From Amoebophrya sp. A120 (taxonomy: Eukaryota > Sar > Dinophyceae > Syndiniales > Amoebophryaceae): DNA of 64,000 nt. Below are positions 44,205 to 56,838 of the stretch, piece by piece (within the stretch, counting starts at the first letter, position 1; each line of letters opens with the position of its first letter). The position numbers and the translations under genes were made by a program. The stretch spans positions 2,461,151-2,525,150 of the forward strand of contig CAJINV010000007.1 of NCBI GenBank assembly GCA_905178155.1. Direction: 5' to 3'. The notes beneath the pieces were generated by a model. That model worked only from the letters and a program-made list of their open reading frames with translations. It searched no databases and was not told where the DNA came from.

Positions 44205-47200
44205 CTACAGATCGTCGTCGTCATCCAGCCTTCTGATTTCCTGGTACTGCAAAAGCATCCCCGGCACGCGTGCCCGTTTTGCCTCCTCCTGCTGCTTCTG
44301 CAGTCGCATGGCCTCGTCCCGGGCCGCCCGCCACTCCTCCTCGGCGCCGCCGAAGACTTTTACTTCCTTCAAGAAATCCGAAACGTGGACGGAGAACTCG
44401 TTTGCCTGCTGGCACGTATTGAACAATCCGAGAACCATATCGCAAGAAAAAACTGCTTCACTGTGAACTTGTGATGCAGAAAATGGAGCACAGAACTATT
44501 TGTCTTGCTACACCTACAAGACACTGGATTTTCAAGCGTGTTTTCCCTTGGGAAACGCGCATGGCAAATTTTCTGTGTCATGTGTAGCAAACTTGTGATG
44601 CGATTCGTACAAAATCATCACAGTGAAGCAGTTTTTTCGTGGGATAGACAAAGGTTTCAATTTGCGTCTGGTTCAACGTATTCGGAAACGTATTCTGGAA
44701 GAAATCGACTAACAGCTGCATGCACTCCTTTATCCAGGAAAAAACACCCATCCCCATCCATGTTTTGCATGACAAATAGTGGACTTTATGCATGTTTTGC
44801 ATCACAAATTGGATGGGGATGGATGTTTTTTCCTGGATATCCTTCTGCGAGAACGCGAGCGGGTTTTTTGTCCTCGCACCGTCAGAAGGTACTAGGTTGG
44901 AAGAGGATGCAGCTGGGTCGTTGGTCAGCGAGAGAGCCGCTAAGCCGCCAGAACCGGGCTGCTGCGTGGACGCGAAGCCTCCTGGACCTAAGCCAAGTGG
45001 TCCTGCACCTGTGCTGTCGTGCGAAGCGTCGTGGCAGCCGCGAACCAATTCCAAAAAAATCTCCACCTGGTGTTTCAGCCCGCTGGTGTGCATGGTGTCG
45101 GTCAGAATCCCCAGAACCGCATTCAAAATCAAGGCATAAAACTCGCGAAAGAAGGGCTTCGACGCTTCCGGCGGTAGGGATTTTAGCACCTGCTGCAGAA
45201 ACTGCGAGAGAATCTGCAGTGCGGTTTGCGACACGACGGGATGTTCGTGCTTCATACCCCAGAGGAGGGAATTCAGGTACAACCGCATCATGTCATCGCG
45301 CAAGCTGAACAGAGAGCTGAAGCAGTCACGGTTCACGGCGGAAAGGAGGTCGAACCTGTCGTGATAGATCAGTGATATAATTTGTTTCGCAGGTGGACGC
45401 GTCGAAAACTCGAAAAGACAACGAAGCAAAGCTGCTGAAAAATTCGAAAGAACAGAAATTGGCAAAATGAAAATCTAGATCTATGTCTATCACTATCTAT
45501 CATGATTCCATCTGACTATCATTCCATCTAACAAATGAAGGACGAAGGTAGTACAATTTGATCCGATGGTCTGGGAAGCTCTGCATGTCGCTCTCCAGCA
45601 TCCGCAGCGTCGGCGCGACAATCATGTCGAAGATGCGCGGCATCTCCGTTGATATCGGCTTTCCCAACTGCGTCACTAACGTTGTCAGCAAATCCAGCAC
45701 TTCCGCGTCCCGCGCTTCCGGCACACCATTTTGGTAGTCCTGCAGCACCGGCTCGAGCAAAGGGGGGACGACGAAGGTCGCGACCTCCTGCTCCAAGGCA
45801 GCGGGATCTTGCTGTAATTGCAGGAACAGCTGCTGGGACTGCTGCGTGGTGTCGTTCGGGCCGAAGGTGTTCAGGTCGGCTTGCTGCTCTGCGGCTAGCG
45901 CGGTTGCGGAGCACTTCTTCAGGTACGTGGTCACCAGCCTTAGGGTTGCGCGCTTCGCGGTTCGCATCTGCCGGACGTTGGCGAGCTTCAAGGCATTCGC
46001 GCCGGAGTTGCTCATATTCGGGTGCATTTGTATCATTTCCGCGGTCTTCTGCCCAATGTACTGCGAGAATAGCTTGTAGAGCTGCAGTGAAGAGCTGTAA
46101 ACCGCGCGAAATTGCTTGGTGAAAGCTAGGCCGACGGTCCCGGCAACGCGCTCATTCAAACGGAGGTACTGAAATTTATTTGTGGTTTTTGATATTTCCG
46201 GACCCGGAGTTCTTTCTGCATTCTTTTATATCTAGCATGCGTCGTGAAGGAGAAGGACCCAAAGTCGAAGTTGTCAACTTGCAGCCAAGAAGCTGAACTA
46301 TTTACTGTCACTAACCAAGAAATTCTACGTTTAAGTTAATCCGACGCACCAGTTGTATCTATACCAACGCCGTTCGCTTGAGTTCGTCAATGTTTTCGCA
46401 GAGGCTTTTCCCTTGGTCAATCTGGATGTGCCGGATGGTATTGACGAAGATGTCGTTGAAGATAGAGAGCAGCTTTTCCACATACTGCTCCCGGTCCACA
46501 GGCCGCGCGGCGCCGATCATCATGCCAATGGACTCGTAGTAGGTGGTGATCAGCAGGTGGTCTAGGTCGTTGATGTTGGATTTTGTCATCTCCAGAAGTT
46601 CCACCAGAAACGGTTCCGCCGCGTCCGGCTGGGTCGTCACAAACTTTTTCTTGCACCTGATAACGTAAAAGTTCAGGAAAACAGTAAAGGTAATATGATC
46701 TATTTACACAGAAAAAAATTATTCATGACAGCACTGATAACTAAAAGTGCTATTAGTTTATCAGTAACGTCGTGATCCTGAATAAGGCAGCAGAATCGAA
46801 AGACATTGTCGCAGTGGAAGTGATAGCACGATTGAACAACAAGTTGCGCAGTGCTTTAGTAGCTGAATCAGTTATGTACTTTTGCGTGATCCGCAACAGT
46901 GTGTCCACGGCCATTTCCTGCACGCCCGGAAAGGACTCGTGCATGAACTCGATCAGCTTCAAGATCACGGTTTTCAGAAATCTCCAGTGCGCCCGCAAGA
47001 AGGACGGATACTGCCCCACCACGTACATGATGTTGCTGGCCACAATCGCTTTGTTTTCCTTCCCCCGCTTCAGATCGCACAAGGCCAGCAAGTCCTTGAT
47101 CACGGACACGAGAAACCGTTTTTCGTGGTTCTCAGAGAGAGCCCCCGAGACGGACCCGATCGCGTAGCACAAGCGGTTCAGGTTGCCGGGCGACCACCGG

Positions 47201-49366
47201 TTCCGCAACGGATTTTGGCCGCCGCCGCCGCCGGGTCCGGGCGAGGGCTCGCTGTTCATGCTGTGCGCCAACTGCGCCTCTTGGGAGAGTTTTTCCAGCA
47301 TCAGCTTGTCCATGTGCTCGGGATTCAGGTGGCAGAGGTACACCAAGATCCCCCGCATCATCTTGTACAGCGCGAGTTCGTCGGTGTCGTCCTCCGCCTG
47401 CCGGACGATGTGCCCCTCCTCGTTCTCCCGGATGGTGACCTCCGGCGGCTTTACCATGCGCAGCACGAGGAGTTCCCGCACCCGAGATAAGACCGGGGAG
47501 AACCGCTTGAGTTTGTTGTCGTTCAGCTCTGTGCGGATCACGTCCTGTGCGCTGTCGCGATGCTGCGTCCGCACTAGCATGCCGTTGATCATCGACATTT
47601 CGTCGTTTTGCAGCTCCGGGATGATGTTGTTCCCGTTCTGCTCGCGGAGCCACGCGTTGCGACCTGGGGATATAGATGAGCAAGATACATCCAAATGAAT
47701 CTATCAAGAGGTTGACATGCATACAAGAACCAACCATCGCAAGATTGCAAAGCAATGCACATAAAAAGCATCAAGTACTCTGTTCCCCGTGTAAATATAG
47801 CCTCCCCGCGATCAAGTCCCAAGATTCGACGCAAAGTTTGAAAATCTCTTCATCCGGCACCGCGGTGACCTCGACCAAAAAGTTCAAGGCCGTTGACAGC
47901 GAATCCCACCTTTCGTCCACCGCCTCAAAGTGGTGCTTCAGAAACGACGTGACCAGCAGTGCGCACTGCTGGATCATGTGTGTGCTGAATCCGTCCCCCG
48001 CTCGCACCTGGTCGAGAATACCGTTCGGCAGTGTGGTTGCGATCTTTCGAATGGTGGCCACAAAGCACTCCAGCAGCTTATCCCGGTATTGCGCGGACGC
48101 CGTTGTCGCACTCGCAACACCCGCAGAGGCGGACATAATGGCCGTAGTGCTACTAGAAGAAAGCCCTGGCGTGGATTCCGGCGTGAGAATCGCGATTTCG
48201 TTCAGGCACAAGATGCACTCCATCCGAAACTCTATCGGGTCCCAAAAATGGTTGAACAAGATCGGAATCAAATCCGTCTCAAACACGTACCCGAGCGGAA
48301 TCCAGGACAGAAATTTGCTCAGCGTCTGCAGCGTCGTCTTTACCAGCGACGGTTTGATCGTCCCGGGCGCCTGCTGCACGAAGACTTCGAAGACAAACAT
48401 ACAGAGTTCGAACACCTGCGTGAACTGCTGCGAAAGGCTTGTTTTCAAGGTCAAAACCCGCTTACTCACCATCGTTTTCTCCCCGAAATCAAACACGTCC
48501 TCGGAGAGCATCGCTAGGATCTTCAAGTTGTTTTCACAGAGCGTTGGGTCCACCTTCGAGGCGCCGACGATTTCCGGAATGAATTCCGGCCAGTTGTGGG
48601 GCCAGTCCTGCCGCACGATGCAAACCAAAACCTCGCTCAGTTTCGTGACAAACTGCTTTTCCCTCTGGACCACCTCTGCGTTTCGGGAAACTTTGATCAG
48701 CAGATCCGTGACGAAGGCCTTGATCTGCTCCCGCGGCAGGTCCGGCAGCCGCCACTTCGACTTGATGCACTCCTCCAGCAGATTCAGGGCGAAAAATTTG
48801 CTCGCGGGGTTCTGCGACTTCGCCAGAATCGTGTCCACCAGGCGCCACGCGTCCGGTCTGTCCTTCAACTGGTGAAGGATTTCGTGCGCGAATTTCACGA
48901 TCTGCTTCTGGTCCTGCTTCGTCAAAGTGTGTGGGTTGAACGAGGAAGCACCACCAGGGTTTATTTGATGCGCTGGTAAACCTAGAGCAGCACCGCCACC
49001 CTGACCAGATGAAGCAGAGGAGGAGCTTGCGCCGCCTATCTGCAAATTCCCGCTCTCCATCGCCTTCACGATGATTTCGACGCTCTGGCTGTACATGATC
49101 TCCACCATAACGTCCAAAAGCTGCACTCGGTCGTCCCCCCAGGGTGTGGTGGTGTCGAGCAGAACAGTAGGGTCAAACGGGAGTTTGGACGTCGCGGGGT
49201 TCGGTTGGTGCTGGTGGAGCTGTATGTTAGTCATCGAAGATGGGAGAGGTCCGGTGCTGGAAGAGCTCGCACCACCTGCAGAGTTGTTAGTCGTAGTACC
49301 GACCGCACCGGGTGGCAACGAACCACCCGGACCCCCGCTCGCCGCAGGAGGTGGAGGCGCCATCAT
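44205..49366 (-). CDS. XPO1: Exportin-1 / CRM1
   Basis: Exons on the minus strand: 49366-47779, 47663-46880, 46656-46365, 46168-45544, 45434-44840, 44725 to about 44647, and 44437-44205. Four introns are GT-AG and two are introners. The product is the Ran-GTP-dependent receptor for leucine-rich nuclear export signals, a HEAT-repeat solenoid. Family sequence is plain throughout: [80 protein letters not shown] and [20 protein letters not shown]. The cysteine targeted by leptomycin B in animals ([11 protein letters not shown], near residue 720) is present. The protein is longer than usual (about 1,396 residues) because of a Pro/Gly/Ser-rich N-terminus and inserts in the CRM1 scaffold. It ends in an acidic tail (RRLDDDDDL), as CRM1 proteins often do. 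Confidence 0.95.
44438..44646. mobile_element. Introner, TATCGCA-GAAAA family copy 1, 209 bp
   Basis: Begins TATCGCAAGAAAAAACTGCT and ends as its inverse (AGCAGTTTTTTCGTGGGATA), a TIR of about 26 bp. The TSD is decayed. Excision joins NQTQIETFV to [13 protein letters not shown], matching the CRM1 C-terminus. Confidence 0.88.
44731..44839. mobile_element. Smallest introner, TATCCAGG hairpin, 109 bp
   Basis: The ends are TATCCAGGAAAAAACACCCA and inverse TCCATCCCCATCCA / ...TTTTTTCCTGGATA, a TIR of about 28 bp with one indel, so half of the element is TIR. The perfect TSD is TCCTT (44726-44730 and 44840-44844). Excision joins AFSQKE to [13 protein letters not shown]. The interior holds GCATGACAAAT and GCATCACAAAT. 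Confidence 0.93.
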
Positions 49367-51175
49367 TGGTAGCTCTTCTTGTAGAAGTAGAAGTCGTTTA
49401 TACTATATTTTTACAACCGCATGGGAACTAGACGTACAACGTTCACATCGTCAGATAAGTTTAGAAGTTCCACAACACTTTAGCGTTACAATGTCAGTGA
49501 TGAGGCTTCCAGGGAGTCAAAATAAGATGGACACGGATCATCAAGAAGATGATGATCATGAAGGTTCACTTATGATGTCGCTTGGTGTCGCCTGTCATCA
49601 AAGCAGAAAAATGGGCAAAATCCTTTGCAGTAATGTGAAACAAACGATTCAAATTAGCATAAACTGATAAGATGATCGTCATGAGCTTCTGCTTCATCTT
49701 CTGGGTGTTTTTCGATGTATGGCTGCGGATCTTCTTGTTTTGGCTTTGGCACTGTTCATCCTCCTGCGTCTGTTTCTGTAACCACGTTCGTGGCGTCCCC
49801 AAAAATCTGCAACATATCAAGAGGACATTTGGATCTACTTGACGATAGCACCACCACTTGTCCGTTTTCTATTTTTTCAGCACTTCTGTCACGATTTCTT
49901 TTGGACCATTGGCATCGCGACAACTGGTACGAGAACGACACCAGGCTGCCTCTACTTGGATAGTTCTGTCACAAAGCTGCCAAAAGCGACTGAGCGTTCC
50001 TTTCGAGTTTGTGCAGCATCTCCTTCCGGAGGTGACCAATACGTTTACAACCATGATCCAGAACAAAGCGCTGACCATACTGTTTGCGAAGTTCTGTCCT
50101 GCTTAATAGGTCAGAAGACATTCAGTCGCGCCGACGTTTTCTTCCTGTTGGTCTTGGTTGCGTAAGTAGTGACGAGTAGAAGTAGAGCTCGCGACCACAA
50201 AATTCAGGAGGAGCAACTCTCAACGATTATGCTGCTGCTTGGGATTTGGTACATTTTTCTGTCGCGCGCAAGCAGGCCGCTTTGCTGTAGGTAGTTTGTC
50301 GCTATCATATCGTTCATCGGGACTACACAAGAGAGCTCTACTTTTCGTTTTTTTCCCAACATCTAAAATACCGCATGATTTTCCTACTGGCGGTAGTCGA
50401 TGCGTCATTTTGAAGATGCTCATCTCGGCAATTATACCTACAAGCTTCCAGGTGGAGTGATTCTGTCGTGCGAAGCTTCTCCTCCTGTACGAACAGAGAA
50501 AGCAAAGAGGTATTTTCGCTGTAGACTAATATTCTCAATTGTTTATTGTTTTTCGTTAGATTTCTCAAGGAGATGTCGCAATACTAGTGGTAATTTTATC
50601 TGGGTAGTTTCATCTTGGATCTGTATCATTGTCAAATTGTACATGAGCTAAGACTTCATAGAATTTTATGCAAGTCACAGTACTGGCAGCACTGAGGCTC
50701 CACCTACCAAGATTCGGGCGGAATCTGGTTTCGCCATACATCAAAAGAAGATATTCGTGTACATCAGTATCGCAGCAGATACAAAAAGTTTGTGTAGAAG
50801 AGTCGCGAGTAGATTGAGTTTGAGATTGAGAGTGTGAGTTGTGATCATAAAAATTTAAGTTTTTCAATTACATCCGAAGGATGGATGGTTGTTCATTCAA
50901 GATAATCTGCTTCGAGTGTTCAAATTCAACATGTTTCTTTCAAGAGGCGATGCGAGAGAACAAAGAAAGCTCCGAATTGCTGCTCGTCGTTTCCACAGCC
51001 ACAACGTTGGAAAGGCTGCGCCAGATGTCGTGGCTACAGCAAATGCTTTTTCTCGTAGTGGTATGCATTGCAAATGTGTCTTGGTCTGGATCATGCTAAG
51101 GAAGGTCGACACAAAGATTTGGCTCTGGATTGAATAACTACACAGGAAATAAGTAAGTAGGAGCCATCTCCACCA
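49367..51175. other. Intergenic, about 1.8 kb
   Basis: Several short open frames exist on both strands, but none has domain similarity or convincing splice partners. I call nothing here. Confidence 0.4.
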
Positions 51176-54100
51176 TCAAACTTGTGAATGTGTTGCTACA
51201 GCTCGTATTTCACATAATTCTTGTGGGTCATGCCAAAGCTGCATCGCAAATCTTTGCATCGTTCCAGACGGAGACCTATTTTTTGCAGTGGATAAGTAGA
51301 TGATTTTGGAGAAGATGCAGACGACGATGCCGAGCAGGGAAACGATCACCATCCCGTGAATATCGCAAGAAAAAATATGTTTCACTTTAAATCTGTAAAT
51401 GCAAAGGATCCTCCATCACAAAAGATGCCGCTGGGCTGTCGTGCTACACATGCAAAGCAATATAAATATAGCCGTATTTATTTCTCCTAGAGACAATGCT
51501 CGCATGATGATGTTGACACATTTTGATTGTCTTTGTCATGCGGAAGAGCAAGAAACCTGTGAAGATGCAGCAGCTACTAGCCCTGCTGCTACATCAACTT
51601 TGCTAAATCACTACAGTGAGACAGTTTTATTTTCGTGCGATAGTTCATCCAGCTCGTGTAAAACATTTGGCTTTCCGCGGCCCGTTTGATGGCATCCGTC
51701 TGCTCGGAAACCGACATCACCTTCTTGTCCGTCTTCGCGGCTTCTTGGGCCTGATATGAACGTAGTGGTAGTTTTTGATCTTCTTGTTGAGACAGCACAG
51801 GATGGTCATGGTCGCGCCTCTATCTTGTTAGAGTAAATTCATTCGAACCTTGGAAAGGAGTAGCACTAGGCAAAACTACATCATCTCAGTTCGTTCTATA
51901 CCGAGGTGGAAACCGTTGCCAGCTTCTGCGTGTCTTCTGCGCTGCTTGAGATCACGTTTTTGATACTTCCCATCTCCTGCCGAAGTTCGCGCAGTATGCG
52001 GTCTTTTTTGGCTTTTTTCTCCGCGGCGCTCATCTCAATACGCCGCTTCTCGCCTTCGTCTGTATTTGAGTTTGTTTCATCTGACGGAGTTGTAGATCGA
52101 CATCGATTTTTGCACTTAAATAATATCTGAGCATCACAGCTGACGTTCATCATGTCGTGACATTGGTGCAGACCACCATCTTCTATTCTGAATGAAAAAA
52201 CGAGATGAATTTGTTCTCAAACAGCGCTACTTCGTTCTATACCCAAGACGTAGTGGATTTCGTTCTTCAACTTGAGCGCGCTGGCTTCCATGTCCAGCAT
52301 TTGGGATTTCACGTGCAGCAGGGTCCTTGCCTGGCTCTCCTCCGTCTTGTGACTGCCCATCACGTACTGCTTCAGCATGCCCAGGATGCCATTAATCGCT
52401 TCCGTTTGCTCGCGCTGGTTCTCTATGCCCTGCTCAGGCGGAACGATTTCTTAGGTGGAACAAGGTCGTGGTCAAGCCGAACGCTGTCTCGTCTGAAAGG
52501 GAAAAGTCAAGTCTGAATCTGATGTGATTCATCGTTTGCTCCTGCCTATTTGCATTACAAACTTTACGCAGATCATTGTTCCAATGTGGTCGTTTGGAGT
52601 TGTCTTGGAGATCTTTTACTGCCATGCTGGACTTGTTCATGACAAATTCTTCCAGTTCAAATCGTTCCGTCTGAGGAGGCCATACTCTCAAACAAAAAGT
52701 TCTTTTTGTGAAGGTCTGCGTACATGTCCCGAATTTCCTCAGCGACACCGGATTATGAGAGTGCACAGAGCTGCTCCCGCCCTTCATTCATAACTTGCAA
52801 TTGCGAAATATTACTTGTTTCACTGCTACATCTACAGTCCACCGTGACTTGCGGAAGATTTAATTATCATGCGGAAGAAGCATCCTTTGTGGAGTGCTTC
52901 TCGTTCTCCTCTTGCTGCTCATGCATGATTCGAAATGAAAAGAGGGAGTGGAATCGTGCACTATCGTACAGACATCTCGGAGCCCACGGTGGCGAGGTTG
53001 TAGTTCCAGCTGTTGGATAATTTGGATCTTGATTCATTTATTCCTGCTTTGTAAACTAGGCACAGATTGTGAAGCCGTAGTAGTTGCAGGCGAGGGTGGA
53101 TGAACAAAATGCATATAGTTAGATGCAACATGGAAAAATCATCAGTAAAGTTTAAATTTTCTACGTGCGGATCTTTTTCACCGCCGCCCTGAAGTCGCCG
53201 GGTGCCTGTCCCGCGACTTTGGGCGTCCCGCTCCAAGCTGACCAGCCCATGTAGGTCCGCTTTGGGGGTTCGTAGTCTCTCAGCATGCAGACATGGCGCC
53301 AGTAGTGGGCATTGCGGTCGCTGGCAGCGCTCGTGCCCGTAGCCGCGAATCTGATTTTTTTTTATCAAAAATCAAAAAAAAATCGACGTTTCGCGTATAG
53401 CTATAGAATGCGAGTTGATAAACCACACAGGGAAGAAGTAGCAAGAAGGACGAGGTGGACGTCGAGCAGAGAGACATAGAGCTGTTCTAGCAAATAAGTA
53501 CATATTAAATTTTCGATCACAAATTATCTATAAATTTTACTTGTAGTCCACGCTGACAGATCCGGCTTTCACCCGCACTCGAACGTCCAGTGGTTGATTT
53601 CGAAAATCGATTTTCATTGCGTTTTTGTCCGGGAAATTCACACCCATCTGGAGTTTCTCTGAGCGCGGTGTTCTGGTACCTGCGGCGTTTGTTTCGTTTG
53701 TCAAAAAAGAACGAAGCGTTTTCACGCAATTACATCACAACTACCCGCCTGCTGCGTGGATGATGACTGCAAACAAAACCTATAATAGGGTGACTGATGG
53801 AGATGGTGAAGCAGAGTGGTAGGTGACATACAACATCACTACACAAAATTAAAACTGAGCACTTCTTCTATACAGCTCAAATTTGGGTTCACATTCCCGG
53901 TCTCATCTTCGATCGAGAAGATGAGGCCAAACCCCCGGAGCGTCGTGTCGTGGCCGAGGAAATCGTACCCCAAGTGCGCCAAATTGTCGTTCCAGTCGCT
54001 ATATCAAAAGTAAAAGTGTCTGGGTCTGGAAACTTGTGATGCTGGGTGGCGTCTCATGATGAGGCTACGAATACTGGCTCAGCATGGCAAGTTTCTGAGC

Positions 54101-55088
54101 TCCTAGGTGTTGCCTATTCTGCATGACAAACTGCGGCTCTGCATCACAGAAAAACGGAGCTCTTTCTGGGTAACGTGCGTGACAGATTTAAGAGTCATGC
54201 CAGACAAGCATGACAAAAATGAATTCTTCCAGACCCAGACATTTGTGCATTTGATACGCTATCAGCCTGGTTCATCGGAGAAGAGCCGACGATGTTTTTC
54301 GCGTTCAGCACCGACGTGACTTGAAAGTCCGTCAGCCAAAATGCCACGCCGACGTTCCGCGTCTTCGGGATGATGTTCAAGGCGGACACCTTTCAGGTAG
54401 TTGATGTGGGGACCGACGATGGGGGAGAGCAGGACGACGATAAATTTGTATTTGATGGAATACGGATAACAATTTCAACTTCTACACGTTCACATACTGT
54501 TTACTGCATGATCCAATTCCACCAAGTAATTATGATCAAAGCAGAAAGAAGAACCCACTCTAACTATACATCCAGTTGAAACTGCACTTCCCAGTTGTCT
54601 GTCGTTATCGCTTCCCGGTTCCACAGCTGGCCGCTCCTTTCCGTGACGTCGGTAAACAGCTGTATCTGATCCGCCATGGGTATCGCGCAGGATTCTAGTG
54701 ACCATAGAGCCAGCCCGTTGTCGGTTATGTTCCCGTCCCGGAACGTGTGGTGTACTAATTCTATCCATTTCACCCGCTCGCCCCTTCTCCTCGGCGTGTG
54801 CATAGTGTCATACGCGTATTGCGGGGGCTGGTTGGGCGGGGGTGGCGGGTTTTCCGTGGCAGAAACGCCTGGGATCATGTTGATCGAGGGGAGCAATACG
54901 AGGGAGGAAGATAGTATCGCTGGTATAATTGATGTTGCTAAAGCTCCTGCTGCGGTTGAGATTGCTGAGGAAGAGGTGGATGCCGCTGCACTACTAGAAG
55001 TACCGCCGTCGCTGAAGGGAAAGGGGGAAGTACTGGAGGAAGCGGCCAGGACGCCAACAAGGACGCCACCGGGTCGAACGATCACCAT
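51176..55088 (-). CDS. ERGIC-53/LMAN1-like L-type lectin cargo receptor
   Basis: Exons on the minus strand: 55088-54570, 54389-54257, 53996-53874, 53679-53541, 53350-53165, 53009-52969, 52748 to about 52675, about 52433-52245, about 52050-51902, about 51760-51643 and 51360-51176. The lectin domain reads QIQLFTDVTERSGQLWNREA, NWEVQFQLDVSALNIIPKTR, NVGVAFWLTDFQV, GYDFLGHDTTLRGFGLIFSI, FAATGTSAASDRNAHYWRHV. A Glu/Lys/Gln coiled coil follows (SQMLDMEASALKLKNEIHYV; AEKKAKKDRILRELRQEMGS), then one membrane span (MVIVSLLGIVVCIFSKIIYL). This is the ERGIC-53 order: lumenal lectin, stalk, membrane anchor. These proteins carry high-mannose glycoproteins from ER to Golgi. A hydrophobic stretch near residues 50-75 may be the signal peptide, so the true start could be internal. 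The cytosolic tail, and therefore any COPII/COPI signal, is uncertain. Confidence 0.82.
51361..51642. mobile_element. Introner, TATCGCA-GAAAA family copy 2, 282 bp
   Basis: Begins TATCGCAAGAAAAAATATGT and ends AGTTTTATTTTCGTGCGATA. The ends match copy 1 in exportin-1. The flanks GTGAA and GTTCA match at 3 of 5 positions. Excision connects FYTSWM to the GMVIVSLLGIV membrane segment. Confidence 0.8.
52434..52674. mobile_element. Introner, CGGAACGATTT family, 241 bp
   Basis: The ends are TCAGGCGGAACGATTTC (plus strand) and TCAGACGGAACGATTTG (minus strand), an almost perfect 17-bp TIR. No clear TSD. It separates LHKKNFLFESMAS from EQGIENQREQTEAING within the lectin stalk. Confidence 0.72.
52754..52968. 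mobile_element. Introner, AGTGCAC family, 215 bp
   Basis: The ends are TATGAGAGTGCACAGAG (plus strand) and TACGATAGTGCACGATT (minus strand). The flanks CGGAT and CAGAC match at 3 of 5 positions. Excision gives VGSEMSGVAEEIRDMYADLH in frame across an in-frame TAA that lies inside the element's edge. Confidence 0.75.
54002..54256. mobile_element. Introner, GTCTGGGTCTGG family copy 4, 255 bp
   Basis: TATCAAAAGTAAAAGTGTCT at the left, inverse at the right (ACATTTGTGCATTTGATA). The perfect TSD is CGCTA (53997-54001 and 54257-54261). It is close to full-length similar to 25912-26164. Excision reads MNQADSDWNDNLAHLGYDF in the lectin domain. Confidence 0.92.
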
Positions 55089-56838
55089 TTTGGCGAGTAG
55101 TGCTCCTGCGTCGTCGTTCTGGATTGGTTTCTTTATTGTTATTCACGTCCTCGCGCCGCTTGCGCTTCCTTATGCACAACTGCGAATAAATTTACGCCGT
55201 TCAGTCTCGGCTTCTACCTTTTATCAGATGAGCAGCCTTTTTAAAACGACTCCGAAATTTTCTTTGTCTCAGGGAATCGCTACAAGACCAGGGTCTATGC
55301 TTCAGCTGGTGGAGGTGAAGTACTTCGCTGGCTTGCGATGAGCTGCTAGCCCAGATAGTAGAATTTGTTGACGAGTGCGCTCGTTGCGAGATTTGGCGTC
55401 GATTTGCTTGTACTGGTTCTCGGTTCCCACTCGGACTTCTACCCGTACTAGCTTTTCAAGATGACGAGAGTGATGATCTCCTTATTTGTTGCATTTCACC
55501 ACGGTATTTTCAAGTGCGCCTCTGCGTTGCAGTCGGTGCCGGTTCTTGCCGCAACTTATCCAGCGCCGCGTCGTAGAAGTTGTACTATGGGCGGTTCAAC
55601 ACGTTTATTTTTCTTGCCCCGGCGGGTTGAAAGCAAGTAGAGGTGGATAATATAGGACGGCGCAATTATGACCGGAGCAGGACGGCAAATAAATTGCAAC
55701 AAAATTAGCTGCTTGCGGCACGACTTGCACTGCTGGTCCGAGGGCTCGGAAGAGCTACGGTGCGGGGCATGTTGGTTGTGTTTTTTGTGGAGTCTATCTT
55801 AGTTCCTCTTTGAACAGTGGGTGTGGGAGAACGAGTGGTGGTCGCGCCTGGACGACTACCACCTGCCTCCAATAAAATAGGCTCTTAGAGATTGTACGAA
55901 CAGGGCTCTATGTCGAGTGACCCATTCTAGTACCTTGTCAAGGCCACGGCGAAAAAGAAATTGTTTGAGAAATGAAGATTTCTTAGGGACACAGCAACAT
56001 GTGAAACAAATATCTAACTCGACATTAGCAAAGTACAAATTTTGGTGTGGCTGCTTTTTTCGCGGCTTCGAAATCGATGAAAAAGAAGCGATCGTTCTAA
56101 ATTAAAAGCCGCGGTCGATAATGAAGACAATACGATCTTCGCGATTTTTCGAAGGGCGACGAATTGTCTCCATATGCATCTCTCTAGCTCTGTGCATTGC
56201 GAGGCGAAACTAGAAAATTACGTTCTATCGAGGATAATCGATCTTGTACCGTATTCGATCTCGATCCCAAGGGAGCTACGTTTAAAAATGTCTTTCGACT
56301 GAGCAGCTACAGCATGTGTGATCTACTTTCCTACGCGGAGATCCTGCGCGCAGGACGAGGTCGCTCGCGTTTGGTGGAAAGGTGAGTATGGTACTAGCTC
56401 GGCCTCTCTAAGGAAAAGAGCCAGGAGCTCGAGCTTTCTTTATTTTTGCACCTAGTGGAGGTCTTCATCATGGAGATGACTTCTACTTCATGGTCCTTGT
56501 CTTCATCAAGTAATAGAATTACAAGCAGTGGACCGACAGCACGTTGTAGATCAAATTGGAGGCATCGACGTTCGCATCAATCGTACAGGTCATCGTTATT
56601 CAGGTCGTTGTCGTTGCGTTACAATTTGATTCGTGTAGAGGTTACAGTTGTTCATCAAGTTCTGAATCTGAGGTACAAACACTTAATTTGTTGCTTCATC
56701 ATACATCATGATCATCCGCAACGAATTTTTACAAAAGTTGAAGTTCGAATTCAATTCGATGCTCCTACACCAGGAGATGGGAAGACAAAGTCTTTGTCTT
56801 ACAAATCTTATCTATCATGCCTTCTTGTTTATTACGTT
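55089..56838. other. Intergenic, about 1.75 kb
   Basis: No supported gene. Plus-strand frames at 56197-57078 are open but run against a gene whose exons occupy the other strand from 56839. Confidence 0.4.

Noticed and set aside
51176-51300. A KYEL ending in an alternative frame of the lectin's last exon, resembling a KDEL signal
   Set aside because: KDEL-type signals act on lumenal soluble proteins. This lies after a membrane span and in a different frame from the span.
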